In this document: positions 11,401 to 21,603 of the stretch, piece by piece
Position numbering within the stretch: the stretch's first letter is position 1
Layout of the letters: each line of letters opens with the position of its first letter
Source of the DNA: Carex sylvatica
Lineage: Eukaryota > Streptophyta > Magnoliopsida > Poales > Cyperaceae
Reading direction: 5' to 3'
Length of the DNA: 64,000 bases
NCBI GenBank assembly: GCA_964058845.1
Contig: CAXKVR010000221.1
Location: 124,001-188,000 of the forward strand
The notes under the pieces: generated by a model
The model's database searches: none
What the model saw: the letters and a program-made list of their open reading frames with translations, nothing else
Told to the model about the DNA's origin: nothing
Translations under genes and position numbers: made by a program

Positions 11401-11687
11401 GTTTCTGACAGGCGCACGGCAGGTATGTAGCATTGTACGAAATTCATTTATGATCTTATTATATTACTAACTGAATTGTGTTCCTATTTTCAGATGCCAT
11501 AAACGAGCACAACGAAAGAGAAAATGCTAGAGTTGTTGCTGAAGCAACTGGTAGAACAGAACATCCCCCTCCTCCGAGCCAATCATCTAGTTGCCAAACC
11601 TCTACAAGTAATGCCTCACCTGCAGTTGGTACCAGTAGAACTAGTCGCATCATTGGTTTTTTGAGACGTGGTGGAAGGGGCAGATAA
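8499..11687 (+). CDS. MULE transposase (MuDR/MURA family), 3 coding exons
   Basis: Predicted exons 8499-10502, 10606-11422 and 11494-11687 join in frame to 1004 aa; introns are GT-AG, 103 and 71 nt. The protein should bind the TIRs and catalyse cut-and-paste transposition in the nucleus. Domains in order: a PB1-like N-terminal region (about 1-105); seven 11-aa Tyr/Gln/His-rich repeats (130-205); an acidic linker (238-275); a WRKY-GCM1-type zinc finger DNA-binding region (C365, C371, H395, C397); an RNase-H-like MULE core with D534 in ISIDACFMSG and D597 in VISDQHKG, and candidate third acidic residue E716 in TTNGSESLNAVF; and a SWIM zinc finger (C832, C834, C844, H846). The basic C-terminus ends RRGGRGR. 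All expected catalytic and metal-binding residues are present and no frame is broken. The exon 3 junction rests on frame and splice signals alone. Confidence 0.92.
8886..9113 (+). repeat. Seven 33-bp coding repeats in the transposase
   Basis: Encodes YD(S/N)QGY(H/Q)QHSP seven times in a row (the last unit is one residue short). Units are nearly identical at DNA level, so the array expanded recently. The translated tract is Tyr/Gln/His-rich and of low complexity, like phase-separating or prion-like linkers, and lies between the N-terminal domain and the DNA-binding finger. Confidence 0.95.
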
Positions 11688-12033
11688 ACCTGCTATTGTG
11701 TGAACTTACTTGTGTTGTGTGAACTTATTTGTTTGGTTTGAACTAAATTATGAACTTTAATTGTGTTGTTGAACTTTAATTGTAATGTTGGGCTTTTAAT
11801 ATGATATGTAATATTCTGATTTGTTATGATTACGTAGTAACTAATGAGTAGAAATGACGAAATGCTACATACAAAAAGATATGCACGCAGATAAAAACGA
11901 CGAAATGTAAAGTAAACAAAAGATAAAAGCCAACATGAAATATAAAATAAAACAAACCAAGACATATAACACAACAGCTGCAAACTCAAAATACTACAGT
12001 CAGACCTACATCACAATAAAAAAAACTCTGCAA
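11688..12033. terminator. Shared 3' region between convergent MULE genes
   Basis: AT-rich, 346 bp between the stop codon of the transposase and that of the PMD gene. Degenerate TTGTGTTGTTGAACTT repeats occur at 11700-11790. Both transcripts must end here, or overlap to form complementary RNA. No precise poly(A) site can be assigned. Confidence 0.4.
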
Positions 12034-15000
12034 TCATCCTCGTCGTTTTCTGCCGGAGGGAGACAACCTACGAGCCGCTATGCCTTTGCCATCCCTGTGC
12101 GGCTGCACGCGCCTCTGCGGACTCGCATCTCCTAAATCCTCCTCCTCCATATCCTCGTCCTCCTCCATATCCTCGTCCTCCTCTCCCGTATACATGTGAT
12201 GCGTACCTGTACCGGCTGTCCATGGATCAAATAGACCAGCTGACTCTGCGGGTGCCGGGCCTGTACGTAGCTCCCATGGATCTTCCTCCCAGCTTGCAGC
12301 ATACGTGGCAGGAGGCGCTGTACCAAATAATGCAGAGACAAAGCCATCTGCAGTCTGAGATGCACTCCCTCCAGCCTCGTAGTCGTGCTCCATCTCCACT
12401 CCATATCGTGGCCTGTGGGAGCCAATGTCCTCAGCATCTGTATCGAACGGGGGCAGCTCATCCACGCTAAAACTAGGCTCGGCATTCCAACGAGGTGCTC
12501 CATCCTAAATTGAAATAATGTCAGTTTTGCTACATACAAATAACTCTGCAATAAATAATATAAAACAGTAACTGACCGGGCCAAGCTCTACCGGAACTCC
12601 GTATTTATTTCTGTAAGCGTCCCATCCTTGTGTATTCAACACCCAGTGGTGGAACGCCCAACCCGAGTCATCCTCTACATAATTGAAAGTTAAATGAGTT
12701 ACAACAAATAATTCGGTGAAAATAGAACCATTGTGTGTGTCCTACTTTTAGTATTAACTTGCAATTACCTGCAGGAGGTGGTGGCATATCCTGAGCGTAT
12801 ATGGCCTCTGGTTGATAATCTGGATTACGCGGTGTCTTCTGTATATCCCGCCAATTGATGTTCTCCCCAGAATCGCGCAGCATGCCAACGAGGCGGCCTT
12901 CAAAACCGCCTGTCTCCACGATTGGTGCAGTGTGCTCAAGCATTTGGCATCCTATATATCGCCAAGCATCCCTCGCCATGCACACCAGGCTGTGTCCAAC
13001 TCCTCTCATAGCTGTCAACATCTGCACACAACATGATTATGACAACAGTAAGTAATTAAAATTTGCAATTTGTAATTACAGTATGTTTAAGTTGTATTTA
13101 CCGCGCGAGCATTGATCGGACCCCAAGGCATGTAATTGCCAGATGAATCCATCAGTCTACGTCGAAGGTTGTCGCCGTAATGGCCCGTAAGATAGACTGA
13201 CGGCATGCCCCATCTCTGGTACCAGACGGCATATCTCAAATCCCCGGGACCAGCACCCACTGACGCTCCCGATGGCGGACTCCATAACTGCTGATCTGGA
13301 TGTCGAGCCAAGCCGTACTCCAAGCTGAAATGCTGTCTCCAGTCGACTTTGGGCTTGGTGTGCGCCGTACTATAGGTACAATTAATTAGAAATGAGAGAA
13401 ACGGTGACATTATTAAAGTGATAATAAAATTAAGTACATAGTACTTACTTGTGAAACTTGTCGGTATCATCCTTACCCATCAGCGGGTTATCCGGAATGA
13501 AAGCATCCAAGCCAAATTGTCGAGACACCCGATCGGGATAGTGATACTCCACTATCCAGAAACAAACGACTGGTCCCCGATAATACCATAGTCGTGTCTG
13601 CTCCAGTGTCAGCGGGCTCAGCCATCTACGCTGATACCATGTACGATACGGAAACCAATCGACATTCGCATCTCGGAGCATCTGGAGCTGACCCCGAACA
13701 TAAGAAACCCCCCTGCCTGTTTCTTCATAACTCTGATGACTGCCCCATATGGCACCGTACGCGGGGCATCTGTCTGGGGTAGGAACTCCCCATCGGGGAT
13801 GTGGCAATGGTATAACTGGCCGATTTACAGGAAGATGTGACCACGACCAATGCTGTAGCAGAAGAAGCGGTCCAAAAATCTGTTTATTCCTCACCTGAAA
13901 ATTTAACTTAAAATAAAATCTTGGTGCGTCTTATTCAACTTTCAATTACAATGTATATTAATACAGACTTACCAGACAGGCATGACACAGGCCTCTGTAT
14001 AAGTGGGCGAGGACAGCTCCACCCCAGTTCCATCTCGATTCTTTCTCCATGTTTCTCAGCAGGGAGAGGTACATAATCGGGACCGCATCACCGCTGGAAT
14101 CCTCGAACATGACAGCACCACACAAATCCAGCACATACGCCCTAGTATACCTGCAATATAAAATAATCAATATAAATAATTGAGATTGTTGATTAACTAC
14201 TAAGTTACTTTAACGAGTGTAATGGTACCTCCTGACCGCCTCAATGTCAGCAGTCTCAGGAAATATCTGATTCTGAAAGAAGTGAGACCGGAGTGCCTTT
14301 AGAGAAATACAGTACCCAGAATACCGGAACTCCTCCTCCTCCTCCCCCTTCTTCTTCTTCTTCTTCAATTTCTTCTGCAGATTCTTTGGATCACACCCTA
14401 ACAACTCCGGTATCATCCTCTGCAGGTTTGGATGGTCTGAGATGCCACCTATGGGCTCGCCATCAATGGGTAAACCCCATAATGCGCTCACATCACCAAG
14501 GGTGACTGTCATCTCCCCGACCGGGAGATGAAATGTATGGGTCTCAGGTCGCCATCTCTCCGCTAGACCATGCATCAGAGACTGATCGATCTTACTCTGC
14601 GGCATAGTGGCAAGCTGATACAACCCAAGGTTCAAGAGGCATCGCTGCATTTCTTCATGGGGAACGAACGGAATCTCAGACCTGCGGTGCCTCACCGTAA
14701 GCATGACATCATCCTGTATTTATTATCAATTTATGAGACTCAAATCGTGTCATTTTTTTAGTATTATTTATTTACATTAAGTATAAAAATCACGTACCTC
14801 AAGAGATGCCAATGAGACGCGGTGCTTAACATGATGGGTCCATAGAAGAGGACTAAATGTGTCAGGATCATGCGCACCATCTGTAAAACCAGCCTGAGAA
14901 CCCGCTCCAATCGGATCCTCATATGACGACGGACCCTCTCCAATCGGATCCACCGAGGACGTGCCCGCTACACTCGGATCCACAGCATCTGGACCCGCTG

Positions 15001-15055
15001 CAGCCGGATCCGCTGCAGGTGCAGCTCGTACTCCCCACCGTCTAGATCTGGGCAT
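12034..15055 (-). CDS. Plant mobile domain (PMD) protein encoded by the MULE
   Basis: Eight exons on the minus strand: 15055-14798, 14713-14229, 14150-13973, 13894-13449, 13369-13102, 13021-12769, 12674-12577 and 12504-12034. All junctions are GT-AG and phases match throughout, giving 818 aa. Residues 1-86 are Ala/Pro/Gly/Ser-rich with DPxGxGPSS-like repeats. The PMD (aminotransferase-like, MAIN/MAIL1-type) domain starts near residue 96 and shows hallmark segments: a Trp-rich THTFHLPVGEMTVTLGDVS followed by LWGLPIDGEPI, then YLSLLRN, WNWGGAVLAHLYRGLC and a Trp/Pro-rich region. The C-terminus has an acidic EEDEDMEEDEDMEEED stretch and a basic RRLSPSGRKRRG end that could be a nuclear signal. 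Host PMD proteins of the MAIN/MAIL1 type act in nuclear silencing and genome stability; the role of transposon copies is unclear. An odd Lys/Glu run at about 200-214 comes from a (TTC/CTC)n microsatellite. The short exon 7 is the least certain. Confidence 0.88.
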
Positions 15056-15782
15056 ACTACATTTACAAAAAAAAATCCATATTAATCAACCACAAATTTT
15101 AAAAATTAAAATTAATTCGAAATTTGAAACAATTTATAAATATTTTCAACCAAATTCAAACCCTAATTGAACTGCAAATTCAAGCAATTCAAACCCTAAA
15201 ATAGTATGAAATTCAAACCCTGAAATTCAATAAACTTTTATATAGTATGAAATTCACTTTTTAAAATAAAAATTATTGTGAAAATCGACAAACAAATAAT
15301 ATTTGGAAAAAACATAAGTATGCATATATTTTTTTACAATATTGATAATTTACTTGCAAAAAAGAATGTAATTTTTAAACAAATTTTCATATACTTTAAA
15401 ATAATTTGTTTTACTTGAAATTAATTTATATTGATATATACATGTGTTTCGTCAACTTCAAAATACCTTCAACATCACCAAAACTATAATATATTATAAC
15501 AATAAAATTATAATATATTATAACAATAAAATTGTAATATATTATAACATATTATATATGGAAACAAAATTGTGTAATTTTTTTTTAAATATTACAATAA
15601 TTTATTATTTTATTCTCAATCCCCTCTAAATATTCAATTTTATCTATTGATGTAATCAAATAGTTAACTCTTTAATGTAGTCAAATACATAAATTATCTA
15701 CCTACGATCTTTTCTCAAAAAAATAAAAAATGCATAACTTATATACTAAATGACATATTTTATACAATCACACAATATATAT
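15056..15782. other. AT-rich upstream region of the PMD gene
   Basis: Lies 5' of the minus-strand PMD start. It holds a few direct repeats of ATTATAACAATAAAATTATA around 15487-15555 and nothing else recognisable. Promoter elements could be here or beyond the tandem array to its right. Confidence 0.4.
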
Positions 15783-16860
15783 TTCCATTTGATAAAATTT
15801 GACGTTTCACTAAATTTTGCATGGAAGAATTACTATTTTCTCAAAGAAAAAAATTCATAATTTAATAGCATTTATAATTTTAAAATTTAATCCCGCAATT
15901 CTCGCAATTTAATAGCATTTATAATTTCAAAAAAAAATACATTATTTCTGCAAATTAGTTGGAATTTTTTTCCTTGATAAGATTTGACGTTTCACTAAAT
16001 TTTGCATGCAAGAATTACCGTTTTTACCTCAAAGAAAAAAATACATAATTTAATAGCATTTATAATTTTAAAATTTAATCCCGCAATTCCCACAATTTAA
16101 TAACATTTACATAATTTAATAGCATTTACATAATTTAATAGCATTTATAATTTCAAAAGAAAATACATTATTTCTGCAAATTAGTTGGAATTTTTTTCCT
16201 TGATAAGATTTGACGTTTCACTAAATTTTGCATGTAAGAATTACCGTTTTTACCTCAAAGAAAAAAAATTCATAATTTAATAGCATTTATAATTTTAAAA
16301 TTTAATCCCGCAATTTCCGCAATTTAATAACATTTACATAATTTAATAGCATTTACATAATTTAATAGCATTTATAATTTCAAAAGAAAATACATTATTT
16401 CTGCAAATTAGTTGGAATTTTTTTCCTTGATAAGATTTGACGTTTCACTAATTTTTGCATGTAAGAATTACCGTTTTTACCTCAAAGAAAATAAATACAT
16501 AATTTAATAGTATTTATAATTTTAAAATTTAATCCCGCAATTCCCGCAATTTAATAACATTTACATAATTTAATAGCATTTACATAATTTAATAGCATTT
16601 ATAATTTCAAAAAAAAATACATTATTTCTGCAAATTAGTTGGAATTTTTTTCCTTGATAAGATTTGACGTTTCACTAAATTTTGCATGCAAGAATTACCG
16701 TTTTTACCTCAAAGAAAATAAATACATAATTTAATAGCATTTATAATTTTAAAATTTAATCCCGCAATTCCCGCAATTTAATAACATTTACATAATTTAA
16801 TAGCATTTACATAATTTAATAGCATTTATAATTTAAAAAAAAAATACATAATTACCGCAA
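15783..16860. repeat. ~227-bp subterminal tandem array of the MULE
   Basis: About four and a half head-to-tail copies. The marker TTATTTCTGCAAATTAGTTG recurs near 15942, 16168, 16395 and 16622, and TGATAAGATTTGACGTTTCA once per unit. Each unit ends in shorter repeats of CATAATTTAATAGCATTTA. Identity between units is very high, so amplification is recent. Confidence 0.95.
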
Positions 16861-17330
16861 TTATAATTTCAAAATTTAATACCGCAATTTCTGCAATTTA
16901 ATAGCATTTATTAATAACTCCCAATTTCCATAATTCGTGACATTATACCAATTCTAACAATTCATAATCGAATCGAATTTAACAATTACACAACTTAATT
17001 ACATTTACATAAGTTACACAATCGAATAGAATTCAACAATTACACAATTTCATCACAATCAAGTCGAACCGAATCGATTTGAATCGAATCGAACCAAATC
17101 AACCGAATCGATTTGAATCGAATCGAACCGAATCAATTCGATTTCAATAATTACACAATTTAATCACAATCGAATCGATTTTAACCGAATCGAACCAAAT
17201 CGATTTTAACCGAATCGAACCGAATCGATTTTAACCGAATTGATTTGAATCGAATCGAACCGAATCAACTCGATTTCAACAATTACACAACTTAATCGCA
17301 TTCAATCGAATCGAAAACTTACCCGAGAGA
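16861..17330. repeat. Degenerate GAATCGAACC-type simple repeat
   Basis: From about 16980 the sequence is dominated by AATCGAATCGAACCGAATCG-type repeats interleaved with ACAATTACACAA. No coding potential. Confidence 0.8.
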
Positions 17331-17593
17331 AATGGAGCAATTCCAACGAGGTAGACCGCGGAGAGTTGCGGATTCGTGGGCGGGGAGGTACGAGCGAGAG
17401 AGAGAGTGAGCGAGCGAGGGAGAGGAGAGGAGTGGCGCAGCAGCGGCGGAGACAAGGGCGGAGCACCGGCGGCGGGGGTGGGGGCGGACTTGGCTGGGGC
17501 TGGGGTTTTTTTTTTTTTTTTCCTGGTTCTGGTGCGGAGGGGAGGCAGAGAAGGGAGAAATGGGGAGAGGGCTCACGGGTTTAAATGCCCACT
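17331..17593. other. GA/GC-rich segment inside the right TIR
   Basis: Unlike its AT-rich neighbours this stretch is GA- and G-rich (GAGAGAGAGAGTGAGCGAGCG-like). Read on the minus strand it is CT-rich, typical of plant promoters and 5'UTRs, so it may be the promoter or first leader exon of the minus-strand PMD gene; that would place the AT-rich arrays in a leader intron. The open frames across it look like low-complexity artefacts. Confidence 0.35.
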
Positions 17594-17808
17594 AGTGGAC
17601 CGCCCGCCCCTGGGGCGGTTTGCTCACCACTGGACCGCCCGCAGTGGGGGCGGTTTGGTCTCTCTGTGGCCCGCCCGAGGCCCAGGCGGGTTGGTTGTTT
17701 TTTGGGCCGCCCCGGGCCCGGGCGGTTGGGTTATTTTTAAAAAAAAAAATTGGTTCAGGTTATTTTTAAAATTTAGTTTTGTTTTTTGGGTATTAATAAA
17801 AATGGCCG
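17594..17808. repeat. Right 215-bp terminal inverted repeat of the MULE
   Basis: Inverse of 7166-7380 with a single base difference. It ends ...AATAAAAATGGCCG at 17808. Confidence 0.95.
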
Positions 17809-17817
17809 TAATATCTT
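17809..17817. repeat. Right 9-bp target site duplication of the MULE
   Basis: TAATATCTT, identical to 7157-7165. Confidence 0.95.
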
Positions 17818-20427
17818 GTTTAATAACAAAGTTTATTGGTTGTGTGCCTCCCGGTGGAGTAAGCTCGACTGAACCACCTTATCTCTGTGTTTATTTTCTC
17901 TTGTGTGCTTGTTGGGCTTGATCGGTTACATCTGTCTCTAATTTCTCGGTTATCCTTGATATACGATTTATTAGATCTATTGCGTATTTTTTGTAGTTGG
18001 TATGGGGTGTACCGGCATTCTGCATTTCTAAATTTATCTTCAACATATAATTAGAGTGTTGTGAGTTATAGGCAATGGGTAATATTTTGTGGATATTAAA
18101 ACAGATTGTATAATGCTATCAAAATTATATCTATTTTCTACTATCTTGGACTATAATATTTCACATGTTTTAGTAGACTATAAATATATTTTTGGAACTC
18201 TTAAATTAAATATGGTCCACACGAATAACAATAAATTTTATTTAAGTGTGATTTCTAATATATTGGGCACATATATATTTTAAAACATAATATTAGATCA
18301 TGTGTTAAAATAGTTCCTTCTTCAATTGTATGGACGATATAATAGGTTAAATGTTTATAAAAAAAAAATCTCACACAATCCATCTAAATCCAAATTGGCT
18401 GGTTCTAATAATTGGCTGATACAAATTAGAACGTTAGTGATTATTAATTGTTTTATAGCGGAGTCAACATTTTCAGCAGAATAAGACAAAAAATTTAGGT
18501 GAGACATAATTTTTGTATTTTAAGTATGTTTTATAATTTTTTTGAGAAAAATATAAAAATAAAATTTTAGGATGAGACATACTTTTATAATTTTTAAAAT
18601 TTTCAATATATTTTTAAAAAAAATTCTTAATAAATATTAAAATAGAATTATATTTTTAAATTTTAGCTCTGGCAATGCGTCATTCCGTCACGTTTAAAAA
18701 ATAGATTAGAAAAAGGGGAAAAAAAACTAAAAAATGGACTAGTTGGTAAAAGAGCACATTCAGCCAAAAGCTTATCTGTGGGCTGAGAATGAAATCTGCT
18801 GCGATCCGAATTGAATGAACAGTACTCTAAAATTTCTGTTTTTTCAAATCTAACCGTTCAATTTTTTTTTTGCACGCATCTTCAAACAGTTAATTTTTCT
18901 GTGCACGCATCTCAAAATAAATCAACATTTGAATTTAAAAAAACAGAAATTTCAAATTACTGTTCATCTAATTCAGATATCAGCAGATTTGTTTCCTGTG
19001 GGCTGTGGCTGTTATATTATATATAACCGATCGAAGCTGCACATCGCTGCACGGCTCTTGAAAGGATTAGTGTATGCGTCAAATGTTGCAACTAATGAGA
19101 TTTCTATGACTTAAAATTATTGATTTATTTCTATCAGCACTACAAAAAATTATTTTATGCATAAAGTTTGTGCTTACAGCACTACATAATAAATGAGGTT
19201 TTGGACAAAATATTATTCAAAGTCAATTGTAAATTGGCCGATTTGTGTTAAAATTTACACAGATAATTTAAATTTACAGAGTCATTTAAAATTATTGAGT
19301 ATTAAATATGTTTGTACGAATTTTAAAGCAAATCAAATGATAACGTCCGATTTTAAATGAGAACAAAATCCAATTCCAATAAATTATTCCAATATTGTTG
19401 AAGTTTGATTTCAGAATCTCAATTATTGATTAATATTTATTCAGGATGTGAATAACACTTTCTTATTCATTTGAAAATATGTAATATAATCATTAAAATA
19501 AGTATTTTTTTACATATTTTTTATTCGCTTAACGGATAAGATACTAGTAAGAAGAACTTTTGGTTATTTTATTGTACAAGAATATGAAATATAATTATTT
19601 TATACGCGTTATCCTATATAATAATTAATAAATTGTTGTATACAATTCACACATATTATTGTAAAACAAGATTGATTTATAGATAACATTTATATAATTG
19701 TATTTAGTTAATAATTATATTTTGTTAAAAAATAATTGGACCAATATTGATAATGATTATATTTTATAATATTCCGTAGATGATGTGTTTAGAGAAATAT
19801 ATTTATCTTTTGTAATATGACTTCATGCAATGCAGAAACCATTAACAACGATGTTTTGACTCTATAGACTATTTGATGCATGAAGCCAAAGCTGCTCTGT
19901 TAAAATAATTACTCCGAATTTAACACGAAATAGCTCAGTGTAATTATATTTTAATATAAATAATTAACTATTAAAATAACATAAATGCTCGCTTTTTAGA
20001 TATAATTGTAAAGGTATTTCAAAATTGATTATAAAATCAGTAAAATATTCATAACTAAATAGATGTTCCCCATATAAAAAGACAACTGTCAATTATTTAT
20101 ACTCGATTTTTTTTTATAATAATATGTGAAATAAGTAAAAAAAAAAAAAAAAGGGTTAATAACCGTGCTTGTGTAAGTCTCGACTTTAAATTAGTCTCAA
20201 GTCTCAACTCGATAATTTAATTATTTTCGATTTTTAAATTCAATTTCTGAATCGAATCGATTTATAAATAAATCTAGGTTAGAACTCGTATCTTATCTTA
20301 GTACATATAAATAGCTCATTTTTTATGGAGTATCTGTATTCCATAGCTCGATCATTTGTAGCTGTCAGAGGCCCCATGTAAGAGACTTCTCAATTCTGGA
20401 ACTGCTAAGTTATTACCACCAAAGCCG
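17818..20427. other. AT-rich intergenic sequence
   Basis: No gene recognised between the MULE and the potassium transporter upstream region. It contains one MITE (18785-18998), annotated separately. The segment 19805-19900 carries a GCTTCATGCA/TGCATGAAGC inverted pair that echoes a hairpin in the first transporter intron. Confidence 0.5.
18785..18998. mobile_element. Short foldback MITE
   Basis: GAAATCTGCTG...GAACAGTA...AAATTTCTGTTTTTT on the left is inverted as AAAAAACAGAAATTTCAAAT...TACTGTTCATC...CAGCAGATTTG on the right. About 210 bp, no coding capacity, boundaries approximate. Confidence 0.55.
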
Positions 20428-20628
20428 CTGGAATGCAAGAGTGAGTATCTTCTGAGATATCTCATATTTTGCGTGAGCGACGTGTCCGGTGTCTTCGGAG
20501 ATAGCGCAGGCGGCAGTATTAATTCAGCTTTGAGTTCGGGCAGAACGAATTTGAACGGTTGGAAATTTCCAAGAGGTCACGCAAAATATGAGGTACCTCA
20601 GAGGATTCATATTCTTGGAGCAGTATAT
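20428..20628. mobile_element. ~200-bp inverted-repeat element upstream of the K+ transporter
   Basis: The arms ATCTCATATTTTGCGTGA (ending 20476) and TCACGCAAAATATGAGGTACC (from 20577) pair almost perfectly. Weaker pairing extends outward to about 20428 and 20628. Likely a MITE. It sits about 1 kb upstream of the transporter start codon. Confidence 0.6.
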
Positions 20629-20651
20629 AAGTACAAACGAAAAATAAATTA

Positions 20652-21332
20652 GGGGGAATTTCACGTATACCCCTCAAAAACTTCAATATTATGTATTACC
20701 CCTCTAAATTTTAAAATTACATATTCCCCCTCTAAATTTTAAAATTACATATTCCCCCTCTAAACTCTAAAAACTCACATATTTATCCATTTTATTATAT
20801 TTTATATTAAAACACATTCTAAATTTATAAAATGCCTATTTTACCCTTTTATTAGAAGGCATAAAACGCCCATCTGACTCCAATTCGAATATGAAGATTC
20901 CTCTACCGTCCAAATTACTTTAAAATCTGTGCGCACTATGTCAACACAAATCTTGAAGCAAGACACAAATATTGAAGCAATGTGCACAGATTTTAATGCT
21001 ACACATGCGGATCAAAATTACTTTGAGATCCGTGCGGGTTAGATTAGCACTAATCTTGAAGCAAACACAAAATAATTTTATTGCGATGCGCGCGGATGGG
21101 GCGATATAGGATCCCTTCAAATTCAAATTTGAGTTGAATGAGACATTTCATACTTTTAATGATGGATAAAATAGGTATTTTATAAACTTAGAATTAGTTT
21201 TAATACAGAAGACAATAAAATGAGTAAATATGTGGGTTTTTAAAGTTTAGAGGGGAAAATATGTAATTTTAAAATTTAGAAGGGGAAATACGTAATATTA
21301 AAGTTTTTGAGGGGTATACATGAAATTCCCCC
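20652..21332. mobile_element. MITE with GGGGGAATTTCA ends, family 2, copy 1
   Basis: Begins GGGGGAATTTCACGTATACC and ends in the inverse GGTATACATGAAATTCCCCC. The terminal ~150 bp are inverted, with repeated TCTAAATTTTAAAATTACAT motifs. Members of the family lie at 22880 (one end only) and 35131-35682. Copy 1 has an internal sequence (20870-21120) not shared with the others. It is non-coding and lies within 300 bp of the transporter start. Confidence 0.7.
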
Positions 21333-21603
21333 AAGAAATTAAAAAAAAAAATAGTACCGTGTGGCATTCATCGAGGAAATCAAATTAGAAGGCATCGGTT
21401 CTAATTTAAGCTGGATTTATTCCTCTCTTTCGGATACTTTTTTTGTCAATTTATTTTGAGCTTTTCCCGATTCTCCTTTGAATTCTCAATCAGAGGCATT
21501 GGAGGAAGGAGAGATGAATCCATTTGAACGGATTTCTCTGTGAAAAAAGGGGGCTTTCGAAATCACGCGAAAATCGTAGGTATTTGGCGAGAGAGGGTTC
21601 GGA

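Larger units (their letters stand above)
7166..17808. mobile_element. Complete two-gene Mutator-like element (MULE) with PMD gene
   Basis: This is a 10,643-bp DNA transposon bounded by 215-bp terminal inverted repeats and a perfect 9-bp target duplication. Inside are a subterminal minisatellite (about 7560-8163), an intact MULE transposase gene on the plus strand (8499-11687), an intact plant-mobile-domain gene on the minus strand (15055-12034), a 227-bp tandem array (about 15783-16860) and a degenerate GAATCGAA-type repeat (about 16980-17325). The two genes converge, with stop codons 346 bp apart, an arrangement like the convergent mudrA/mudrB pair of maize MuDR. Near-identical ends and unbroken frames imply a recent insertion. 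Autonomy is an inference. Confidence 0.95.

Noticed and set aside
12132..12584. 150-codon minus-strand frame
   Set aside because: Alternative frame of PMD exons 7 and 8; the frame used in the model connects with correct phase to the other exons.
17376..17921. 181-codon plus-strand open frame
   Set aside because: It runs through GA-rich sequence, the right TIR and out past the transposon end; its second half is the translated TIR, which also appears at 7056-7412 on the opposite strand.
20300..20320. TATA-like ATATAAATAG as the transporter core promoter
   Set aside because: It is 1.3 kb from the start codon with a MITE in between; without transcript data the assignment is not supportable.
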